Source of the DNA: Leptodactylus fallax
Lineage: Eukaryota > Chordata > Amphibia > Anura > Leptodactylidae
Assembly (NCBI GenBank): GCA_947044405.1
Contig: CAMRHE010000028.1
Location: 4,571,501 to 4,635,500, forward strand
DNA length: 64,000 bases
Direction of reading: 5' to 3'
Below are positions 25,301 through 37,700 of the stretch, one piece after another. The notes under the pieces are model-generated. The model did no database searches. It was not told the origin of the DNA and saw nothing but the letters and a program-made list of their open reading frames with translations. The stretch's first letter is position 1. The number at the start of each line of letters is the position of its first letter. Made by a program: the position numbers and the translations under genes.

Positions 25301-28300
25301 GAGAGGCTGAGCTCTGTGATATATAGGGTTATATGATAGAGGAGAGAAGCTGAGCTCTGTGATATATAGGGTTATATGATAGAGGAGAGAAGCTGAGCTC
25401 TGTGATATATAGGGTTATATGATAGAGAGAGAAGCTGAGCTCTGTGATATATAGGGATATATGATAGAGGAGAGAAGCTGAGCTCTGTGATATATAGGGT
25501 TATATGATAGAGGAGAGAAGCTGAGCTCTGTGATATATAGGGTTATATGATAGAGGAGAGAAGCTGAGCTCTGTGATATATAGGGTTATATGATAGAGGA
25601 GAGAAGCTGAGCACTGTGGTATATAGGGTTATATGAGAGAGGAGAGAAGCTGAGCTGTGTGATATATAGGGTTATAAGGTAGAGGAGAGAAGCTGAGCTG
25701 TGTGATATATAGGGTTATATGATAGAGGAGAGAAGCTGAGCTCTGTGATATATAGGGTTATATGATAGAGGGAGAGAAGCTGAGCTCTGTGATATATAGG
25801 GTTATATGGTAGAGGAGAGAAGCTGAGCTCTGTGGCATACTGTATAGGTTATATGATAGAGGAGAGAAGCTGAGCTCTGTGATATATAGGTTATATGATA
25901 CAGGAGAGAAGCTGAGCTCTGTGATATATAGGGTTATATGATAGAGGGAGAGAAGCTGATCTCTGTGATATATAGGGTTATATGATAGAGGAGAGAAGCT
26001 GAGCTCTGTGATATATAGGGTTATATGATAGAGGAGAGAAGCTGAGCTCTGTGATATATAGGGTTATATGATAGATGGAGAGAGGCTGAGCTCTGTGATA
26101 TATAGGGTTATATGATAGAGGAGAGAAGCTGAGCTCTGTGATATATAGGTTATATGATAGAGGAGAGAAGCTGAGCTCTGTGATATATAGGTTATATGAT
26201 AGAGGAGAGAAGCTGAGCTCTGTGATATATAGGGTTATATGATAGAGGAGAGAAGCTGAGCTCTGTGATATATAGGGTTATATGATAAAGGAGAGAAGCT
26301 GAGCTTTGTGATATATAGGGTTATATGATAAAGGAGAGAAGCTGAGCTCTGTGATATATAGGGTTATATGATAGAGGAGAGAAGCTGAGCTCTGTGATAT
26401 ATAGGTTATATGATACAGGAGAGAAGCTGAGCTCTGTGATATATAGGGTTATATGATAGAGGGAGAGAAGCTGAGCTCTGTGATATATAGGGTTATATGG
26501 TAGAGGAGAGAAGCTGAGTTCTGTGATATATAGGGTTATATGGTAGAGGAGAGAAGCTGAGCTCTGTGATATATAGGTTATATGATAGAGGAGAGAAGCT
26601 GAGCTCTGTGATATATAGGGTTATATGATAGAGGAGAGAAGCTGAACTCTGTGATATATAGGTTATATGATAGAGGAGAGAAGCTGAGCTCTGTGGCATA
26701 CTGTATAGGTTATATGATAGAGGAGAGAAGCTGAGCTCTGTGATATATAGGGTTATATGATAAAGGAGAGAAGCTGAGCTCTGTGATATATAGGGTTATA
26801 TGATAGAGGGAGAGAAGCTGAGCTCTGTGATATATAGGGTTATATGGTAGAGGAGAGAAGCTGAGCTCTGTGATATATAGGGTTATATGATAGAGGGAGA
26901 GAAGCTGAGCTCTGTGATATATAGGGTTATATGATAGAGGAGAGAAGCTGAGCTCTGTGATATATAGGGTTATATGATAGATGGAGAGAGGCTGAGCTCT
27001 GTGATATATAGGGTTATATGATAGAGGAGAGAAGCTGAGCTCTGTGATATATAGGGTTATATGATAGAGGAGAGAAGCTGAGCTCTGTGATATATAGGTT
27101 ATATGATAGAGGAGAGAAGCTGAGCTCTGTGATATATAGGGTTATATGATAGAGGAGAGAAGCTGAGCTCTGTGATATATAGGTTATATGATAGAGGAGA
27201 GAAGCTGAGCTCTGTGATATATAGGGTTATATGATAGAGGAGAGAAGCTGAGCTCTGTGGCATACTGTATAGGTTATATGATAGAGGAGAGAAGCTGAGC
27301 TCTGTGATATATAGGGTTATATGATAGAGGAGAGAAGCTGAGCTCTGTGATATATAGGGTTATATGATAAAGGAGAGAAGCTGAGCTTTGTGATATATAG
27401 GGTTATATGATAAAGGAGAGAAGCTGAGCTCTGTGATATATAGGGTTATATGATAGAGGAGAGAAGCTGAGCTCTGTGATATATAGGGTTATATGATAGA
27501 TGGAGAGAGGCTGAGCTCTGTGATATATAGGGTTATATGATAGAGGAGAGAAGCTGAGCTCTGTGATATATAGGGTTATATGATAGAGGAGAGAAGCTGA
27601 GCTCTGTGATATATAGGTTATATGATAGAGGAGAGAAGCTGAGCTCTGTGATATATAGGGTTATATGATAGAGGAGAGAAGCTGAGCTCTGTGGCATACT
27701 GTATAGGTTATATGATAGAGGAGAGAAGCTGAGCTCTGTGATATATAGGGTTATATGATAGAGGAGAGAAGCTGAGCTCTGTGATATATAGGATTATATG
27801 ATAGAGGCAAGAAGCTGAGCTCTGTGATATATAGGGTTATATGATAGAGGAGAGAAGCTGAGCTCTGTGATATATAGGGTTATATGATAGAGGAGAGAAG
27901 CTGAGCTCTGTGATATATAGGGTTATATGATAGAGGAGAGAAGCTGAGCTCTGTGATATATAGGTTATATGATAGAGGAGAGAAGCTGAGCTCTGTGATA
28001 TATAGGATTATATGATAGAGGCAAGAAGCTGAGCTCTGTGATATATAGGGTTATATGATAGAGGAGAGAAGCTGAGCTCTGTGATATATAGGATTATATG
28101 ATAGAGGCAAGAAGCTGAGCTCTGTGATATATAGGTTATATGGTAGAGGAGAGAAGCTGAGCTCTGTGATATACAGGGTTATATGATAGAGGGAGAGAAG
28201 CTGAGCTCTGTGATATATAGGGTTATATGATAGAGTAGAGAAGCTGAGCTCTGTGATATATAGGTTATATGATAGAGGAGAGAAGCTGAGCTCTGTGATA

Positions 28301-31300
28301 TATAGGATTATATGATAGAGGCAAGAAGCTGAGCTCTGTGATATATAGGATTATATGATAGAGGCAAGAAGCTGAGCTCTGTGATATATAGGGTTATATG
28401 ATAGAGGAGAGAAGCTGAGCTCTGTGATATATAGGGTTATATGATAGAGGAGAGAAGCTGAGCTCTGTGATATACAGGGTTATATGATAGAGGGAGAGAA
28501 GCTGAGCTCTGTGATATATAGGGTTATATGATAGAGGGAGAGAAGCAGAGCTCTGTGATATATAGGGTTATATGATAGAGTAGAGAAGCTGAGCTCTGTG
28601 ATATATAGGGTTATATGATAGAGGAGAGAAGCTGAGCTCTGTGATATATAGGGTTATATGATAGAGGAGAGAAGCTGGGTTATAAAATTTGGAGCGACAT
28701 TTGAGAGTAAATCCTGACAGGACTCCTAGGAGAGACAATAAGAGTCCTGCTTACCTCGCTCTCCCTGTATCAGTGTGTGTACACAGAAGGATGTCTGTGT
28801 GGTTCAGAATTTAGTGGGTATGGAGCTCTGAATATCAGCACAGCCCATTTTTTTGGGGTCAGAGGAGACCATGTAAACTTAGACACACCAGTGTTTTTTT
28901 CAGAAGGAACTTACATCACTAGCAATGTCCCTGGATGCCTTTGCAGCTTTGATGGAGATGGCATCCGCTTTGAGATCATATCCTTTCTTCTTAGACTCTT
29001 CCAGGGCTTGTCTGTATTTTTTCTGGAAAATAAATGAAAAAAGTATAAATTATAAATAAAAAAATAAAATATAATAATAATAATAATAATAATTATTATT
29101 ATTATTATTATTATTAAAGAAGTATAAATAAATAAAATAATTACAAAATAAATAAATTATATAAATAAAATGGTGCAGTTCATGGTAAAGACATATTCTG
29201 TTTAATAAAAAATCTTCAGATAAATCTTATTACGATTTGCTTGTAGTGTGACTTTAATGGGATATCACATATTTCAGTCTTAACATACTGACCTCGCTTA
29301 TATTGAAAGCATTCGCCTTTGCCAGAAGGACTTCGGGTGTATCGGGCATGACGTGAATGGTTGTTTTATCCTTCTCCCAGGCTTCTTTGTACAGGTGCTA
29401 GAAAAAGAATTAGAATACATTTCAACCCATCACTATTGCTCTGTTCTTAGATCAGAAGACATTTGGTTCTTAGGTTGGAGGCCATTTTGTTGCACAGGTG
29501 ATAAGAGTCTCAGATTTCCTGTGTTTTGTACCCAATATAGAGAATGAAAATGAATGGGGTCAGGGTATATATTGAAAATTATAATGGGGTCCTTATAAGC
29601 TTTAGCTTATACCAATCCATGCTCCCGATTTTGAGGCATGGGGCGAAATACTTGATCCCTACTCATCCTTTTGACAAGTAAGTTAGTGGAAGGTCCGTGT
29701 AGTCTGCTTTGCTCCTACCTATGATATTGAGTGCCTCCTCTTCTCAAGCAGTGATATCACACCCATTGGTCACATGACCATGCTGCCACAAATAAGTGAG
29801 ACTGAGCTGCAATACCAAGCATAGCCACTATACAATATATGGCGCTGTGCTTGGTAAACAGTGAAGAGGCCGCAGCAATCAATATCACAGGCCCAAAAAT
29901 CCCCTTTAAAGGGATTTTCCCACTAGGAACCTTTATCATCTATCCATTCCATGCTGCAAAAATGTCATTTGCAACAATTCTTTGCAGCAAGTGACATTTA
30001 AAAAGTCACAAACCCCTGGTATGCACCAAAAAAATGGCATATAGGGATAATAAATCCCCTCCAACTGTTTTCTTTGACTTACCTGATTCATGACTAGGGC
30101 GTTACTCTTTGCTAAGACCATTTCCATAGAGTCTGGCACGCTGGTGAACTTCAGGGTATCTGGGTGCTGGCGGTATTTCTTCTCACTGACAATATCCATG
30201 GCCTTCTTGTTCTTCTCAGCTTCCTGGGATCCATAGGGCACCCATCCCACACCTCTGACAAAGTCGTTATAGTCGGCCTTGTAAACATTCTAGAAATAAA
30301 GGAGTCAGATATATTATTTATCATATACCTTATACATGGCTGCTTTAGCCATAGGGAAAATGGTTCACGTGTACCTGGCCTTATGACAGAGGCCCCCCGA
30401 CCCTCAGCCATCCTAGATCCAGCAGGACAGTCCCACATTTTGGGTGCTGTCCCAGGCAATGGGACCTGTTTTTATCTCTATCTACCATTTAATTGTGTGA
30501 GGGGCCACTAAAGGGCATTATATTTTGTGGGGGCAATTTACGGTTTGCTGGTTTAATCAGAGGACATTGTATTTGATGGGGTCACTAAGGGGTCTTTTTA
30601 CTGTGCGATGGGCCACAGAGGAGGCATTATATTTTATGGAGGCCAGTAAGAAGGCATTATACTGAGTGAGGATCATAAGGAGATATTAAACTATGTGGGG
30701 GCCACTAAGGGGCATTATAATATGTGGGGACCACTAAGGGAGTATTATACTTTGTGCAGCCACTTAGTGGACATTATACTGATTGGGGTGACTGAATGGA
30801 CATTAAACAAAGTGAGGCCACCAAGGGAACATTAGACTATGTTGGGCCAAGTAGAGGACATTATACTGTGTAGGGCCACTTAGGAGACATTAAATGATAC
30901 ATTGTAGCTACCTGTAGGTGCCACCAGAGACACCTGCATGGACCTTAATGTCCAGTCTACAACTGGGGGTGAAAACCATCTATGATGCCCAATAACTTAC
31001 ATCACTCTGTATTTGCATTCTGTTCCTGGACAGCTCGAGGTTCATGGCGTCAGGCAGCAGGCTGTAGTGGTGGATGAGGTGCTTGTAATTGATATTGGTT
31101 GCAACATTTTGTGCCAGTTTAGCAGCAGTGACACTGAACATGTCCACAGGGGTGTGGAATTTAGTCTTTGACTTCTCATAGCCTTTCTTATATTCCCGTT
31201 CGGACTGCATCTTGGCCACATTCATGAAATGCACCAATTTGGGGTCATCCTGGAGGCTTCGGAATCCGATGTGCTTCCCTCTGGTCTGTTCATAGGCTTT

Positions 31301-31693
31301 CTTGTATTTATACTGTGAAGGACACCCAGTGATACAGGATTAGTAATGAAGTTACAAAGTATATAAAATATATCTTGTGCATTTATGTTACGTTTTATGT
31401 ATTCGGTTCATTTTTCTGGAAAACCACAGATTGAAATTAAATTTATTATATTGTATGTATGGGAAGAAGCTTACATCACTGGCAATATCTCGTGAAGCTC
31501 TTGCTGCTTTTATGGATATAGCATCCGGCTTCAAGTCATATCCCTTCTTCTTAGCATCTTCCCAGGCTTGTCTGTACAGTTTCTGAAAGGACAAAAAATT
31601 GGCTTAATATCATCAAAAATGGACGATTTTTTTTTTTAAGCTCAAGTTAACTCTATGTTAATCATATTTTTAGGAATTTTTGATTATTTTGAG

Positions 31694-31738
<45 letters not shown>

Positions 31739-34700
31739 ATAAAACAAGAACTGCAATTTTTACCCTGACCATTAAACCTAATAATAGACTGACACTTTTC
31801 AATTCTGTAGGAGTTTTCTCTTCTTTTTCTCCCCTTCCCCGTATAGATCATGTCTAGAAAACGCATCCATAGACCTCTATGAGTTGGGTCACGCCTAGTG
31901 CTGGCCATGAGCCTGCTGTAGAGCACATCACTAAATGCTGAGCAGAGGAGAAGCTCAGGAAAAATGTCTGCCCTCATAATCATGTACAGAAAATAGAATA
32001 AAAAAAAAAAATCTACAAATCAGAAAATAAAAACAGGTAAGAAAAAAAAGTGATAAAATAAAAAAAAAAAATAAAAAAATTGTCGATACATTCCTTCTAG
32101 TGCCGTAGACTCAGAGGCAGCCATATTGCCGTGCACAGTCTATACTAGTATACTCTTGCAACCTATGGCATTGTAGCTGTTGGGAAACTAAAATTCTGTG
32201 CTTGCTGGGAATTTTAGTTCTACAACAGCTGGAAAGCCGCAGGCTATAAGATACATGGTAGATATTAGAGTTACACCGAATTGATGTGTAAAGGCATCAT
32301 ATGGCACATGCTAGAATGGTCTTAAAGGGGTTTTCCAAGAATATTGATAACCTGTTCTTAGGCTAGATCATCAATATTGGTCTGAAACCCACGACCACGC
32401 TGATCAGCTGTTTGAAGAGCTGATTAAGCTCCACTTAGGCCAGTGACATCATGTCCAATGGTCACATGGACATACCTCAGCTCAATCCCATTCAAATGGG
32501 GCTGAGCTGCAATACCAAGAACAGCCACTATACAGTATATGGCACTGTGTACTAATCCAAGGGCTGTATTCCCCTTCAATCTGCTAACCCGTGGAGATTC
32601 TAACTGATATTGATAACCTATCCTAAGGAGTGGGGATCAATATCTTAGAATTTAAATACTTTGTGGTTTCTGAGACTACTACACCTTTGTTGATTTGTGA
32701 ATAAATCTACCTTCTTCTTCCAATATCTGAAGATTTGTTGTTGATTTTTTTTTTTTGTGTAAAGTATTTTATTTCTTATGTAACTTACATTGCTCATGTT
32801 TATCTGGTTAGCTTTAGACAGAATTATTTCTGGAGTGTCCGGCATCACATGGATCTTGGTCTTGTCTTTATCCCAGGCTTGTGTGTAGATTTTCTGGAGG
32901 AACAGAGACCATTATTATAGAACACGGTAACAGAAGATTTTGCAGACATTTCTAGTCCATGTCATTAGATGACAATTTGTACATTTTCTTAGTATTTGTA
33001 ATATAATCCACTAGGCCGTGGTTCCCCCATCTTTCTGTAGGTGTTCAGGAACTCCTTGGTGGTTGCAGCTGCAGCTTCTCTCTCTCTCCCTATGTTTTTG
33101 GGAAATTCCATGGCGTGAGAAGGAGCAGACATTGGGGCCATCTTTTTGGCTCAGATTGCTGTGCATGATGGAATGGTGTAAAAAACACCAACGTAAAAGG
33201 AAACTAAACATTAGACTGAGCCTGCCCATTCAAAAGTATACAAGGAACCGAGCATGGCCTTAAAGGGGACGTCTCAAACTTGACACTTATCACCTGTCAC
33301 CATACAAATGCAGATGAGACCCCAAAGCCCCAGTGTTACCTTATTCATTGTCAGTGCATTTGCTTTTGCTAGCACTTGATCCATTGCATCATTTGGAATG
33401 CTAAATTTCCATTGATCTGGATTTTGCTTGTACTTCTTGTCACTGAGAATGTCTTTGGCTTTTCTGGCTTTTTCAACATCCAAGGATCCAATTGGGACCC
33501 AGCCAACTCCTTTCAGCCAGTTGTTGAAGTCTGTCTTGTACTGGTTCTGTAATAGGAGATTTAGATAAGTACTACATTAGACAGATATCCTACAATATCT
33601 ATAATGCTTCATATACTATCAAATATTGTAAAACAAATCCCACCAGGGACTACAATGGCTGTATAGCATAAAGGATCCCATCATTTAGCGGATCGCCCAG
33701 GACAAACATGTATTTTTACCTTTCAAGCCCTACATTTTTTACCTAATAGGCTGTTTAATACTATTACGTATTAATACATAGTTATACTGTAATGGAGCCC
33801 ACTTTATGCAACTCCTTAAAGGAATTGTCCACTTTTTTCAAGGGTCCCCTGAAAGTACGCTGATCACAGGTTGTCTTGCTGCTCGGACCCAGAATGTCCT
33901 TATAGACTGAAATCACACAGCTATAGAAGCGAGGGACTGGTTTATTACTGTCAATAAGTGCTGTCTACACAGCTATGGGAGCCGCCATGATGTATCATGT
34001 GATCCACCTGGGAACAGGAATTGTATGGCTGCTGGGTCCTAGAGGATCAGCTCTGCATTGTAGCTCAGGAGGGCTAAGGTATCAGCCTAACCCTAATGAT
34101 AATGTAACAACCCTAGTTACAAGGGAAATCAGCAAAAAAAGTAACAGTAAAATGCCCCCCAAGGGTCTATCATGACCTTATAAAAAGACGCAAAAATTAT
34201 TGAATAACCCAAAGGAAAAAAATGTTAGTTCTCAAAACTGCATGTATGAAAAAACCTGAAAATATGTCTGGGCCTAAACCAGATAAAATGGCAGGTCCTG
34301 AAGTGGTTCAGGTTAGTACCGTACACTTAGAACTGGAAATGATACAGCATCTCTTTCCACCAACAGTAACCATAGTATAAATGGCACCCGGTCGATAGTA
34401 GACCACATATCATTGGTCAGTATAATATAGCTAGTACTTGGCCCTTCCATCTCAGGTGTCCAGGATCTTGGTATCAGATGGCAGTAGGGAGCAACTACTT
34501 ACATCACTCTGGATCGCCATCCTGTTCCTAGACAGCTCCAGGGGCATGGCGTCAGGCAGGAGCGTGTAATTGTGGATGAGCTGCTTGTAGTTTATGTTGG
34601 AGGAGACTTCTTGAGCTTTCTTGGCTGCCGTGATGTTAAACATATCCAGGGGTGTGTGATACTTGGTCTTGCTCTTCTCATAGTCTTTCTTGTACTCGCG

Positions 34701-37700
34701 TTCAGACTGGATTTTGGCGACGTGCATGTAATGGACCAGTTTGGGATCATCCTGAAGACTGCGGAATCCCACATGATGTCCTCTGGCTTTTTGATAGGCT
34801 TCTTTATACTTAAACTAGTGCCCCATGTGGAAAGAGAAGTTATCAAGGTCACCATAGATTTCATCCATGAAACTTACAACGCGCAATATGTACAGAATAT
34901 GATACTCACATCACTTGCAATGTTTCTTGATGCCTTGGCTGCTCTGACAGATATGGCATCGGGTTGGAGGTCGTATCCTTTAGCCAGGTGCTTGATCCAG
35001 GCCGCTTTATAGTTAGACTAAATTAGGAGACAGCAACAAAAAGTTACCAAAACTGTCAGCCGAGGTTATGCCCTTGCCTCTGATTTAAAGGTGCTATAAC
35101 ATGAAAACTATTTGTTCCCGATCCATAGGATTAGCAATGAATTGTCGACCTCTGAGACCCCTATTGATCACCAAAATGGGATATTTTACTCCAGTTTAGA
35201 ATGTAATGGTGGACACAGAATGGACAATCCCGCTCCACCATTCATTGGCAGGAAATAGCCGATTGCTCTACTTCAGCTATCTCAGTTGAAATGAATGGAG
35301 TGGATCAAGCTTTCTACATCCACCACTATATTCTGAACAAGAGTAAACCCACCCTTGTTCTCGGGATTATAAACCAGTGTCGTTCTTGGCATCATCAGTG
35401 TATGGTACTGCAGCTCAGTCACAGTGACTAAATGGGGCTGAGCTGGACTACAATACCAGATAGTCCACGGACATGGGTGGCTCTGTTTCTGGAAAAAAAA
35501 AAAAAAGCAGATCCCTCTTTTTTAACCTGAACCCAGTGCCCCTTTGCTTTTCAAAAATAGACAAAGAAGAACAAAGTGAGTAGTGTATTTACTCAAAAAC
35601 TTTCTACAAATCTGTACACCGCTTACTCTGTTTTCAGAGCCAATCAACAGTGGTGGTGGGAGTCTCGGTACCAAGACTACCATCATCAAAACTTCCAACA
35701 GGTCACCAAGACATGTCAAAATTTTTTGAAATAATAGGTACCCTCTATACTTTTTATCACCAAGTACAGTACAGTATTAACTTGTTACTAACACACTCAA
35801 GAGTCATACTCACCTCACTTATATTTTGGGCATTGACTCTTGCTTGGATGAAGTTAGGATCATCTGGATTCAAGTGATACTTGTGTATTATTTTCTCACC
35901 AGCTGCTTTGTATGAGGCCTAAAGAAAGACACAGAAAGATAAACCTGGTGACCATGTGTACTGTACAATGAGACCTGTCCATACAACAACCTGTTTGAGA
36001 AGACTACCCTTGATCTAGACTAGAATTTTTTTTCTGTGGAGTTTTCAAGACCCTTATATCATTTGTATATTCATCTTCTTCTTTGAGCAGAACACTCTTA
36101 AGGAGGCTAGTTTTAATGCATGTTTGGGTGGTCAGCCCTAGGGGGATATCTATAGGGGGTGCAGAAAGTAGAAGTTTCGTGTAGGCCACATTTAAAATAT
36201 TATAAATTGTGGCCTGTTACAAATTGTCAATTGGACTTAGGAAGCTTAAAGTTACTTCTCTGGTCATCCCAAACAGAATCACTAGAGACAAGTAAGAATT
36301 GAAGACTAGAATACTTACATCACTTCTCTGTTTAGTATTGTTTTGAGCCAAAGTAATATCCATAGAATCTGGGATACTGGTGAACTTCAGTTTATCAGGG
36401 TGTTGCCTATACTTCTTCTCGCTTAGGGCAGCGCCAGCTTTCTTCACTTTTTCTACTTCCAAAGAACCCAAAGGACTCCAGCCAACACCCTTAAACCAGC
36501 TGTTGTAGTCTTCCTTGTAGGCATTCTGGAGTAGAAACCAGAAAAATGATCTGTCATTATATCAGGAAGACCTAGATAAGATCTTGAGAACTTCTTGAAG
36601 ACCATACTCACATCACTCTGGATCTGCATCATGTTCTTTGACAACCCCACACTCATGGCATCTGGCAAGAAGGTGTAATGATGGATTGGCTGTTTGTAAT
36701 TGATATTGGTGGCCACTTCCTGGGACTTCTTGGCTGCTGAGATGCTGACCATGTCTAGAGGTGTATGATACTTGGTCTTGCTGGTTTCATAGTTCTTCTT
36801 GTATTCCCGATCTGACTGCATCTTGGCCACAGCCATAAAGTGCACTAGCTTAGGATCGTCCTGCAGGCTTCTAAAGCCAATGTGTTGACCCCTGGCCTTC
36901 TCATAAGCTTGCTTGTATTTGTACTAAAAGAACAAAATATTCATAGGCAATATTGAGTGTCACATATACAACTATGAACACGTAGATGATGGCTCAGTGT
37001 CACAATTATAAAACTAATTTAGGGTACTTGTTGGCTAATGGGATATTGACCTTAAAGGACCTGCCTCATCTGTCTTCTCCTTGACCCAGCCTTTAACCTT
37101 CACCAAACTTTCCCATCTCAGGACGTCATGGCATCACTAGGATATGCCATCATGTTATGATTGGTGTTGGACAACCTCTGGGTCCATCACCGATCCAAAG
37201 AATGAAGGAAAGCTGTGCTGATAAAATGCTGTGGCCCCTTCACAATCTTTCCTTGTACAAAAATGCCTTGACCACCTGTTGTTTAGGGGAACTGCAGGTA
37301 GTCTGGTGGGCCAGTCCAAGACTGACTGCAGCACAGCACCAGTCAAGTGAATGGGTCCTGGTTCCATGCCCTGCAAAGCAGCGCCCTGGCCACTTGGTTG
37401 TGCAGGGATCTGTAGTTACAGTACTATAGAACTATATTAGCATGGAGACTCCTTCCCAGAGGTCAGACCCCAACCAATCATAACCTCATGGCATTACCTT
37501 GTGATAAGTCATCAGACTCATTACCTTATCAAATGGGAATTACCATTTTAAAAAGGTTATTTGGGCAAATCTACCTTTTTGTTAGAAGGGTCCCCTGATA
37601 TAAGGGTGTCCTTCTGCTGGGATTAAAATGGCCAACTTGGTTTTCTGTGGTGAAACTTGCAGCAAGTGGTCAATACTCCTGCAGCACCACCACAGGGGAA

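Noticed and set aside
24381..26699. Two identical 68-codon minus-strand frames as a duplicated gene
   Set aside because: They are unit repeats of the 43-bp minisatellite and reflect block duplication of the array.
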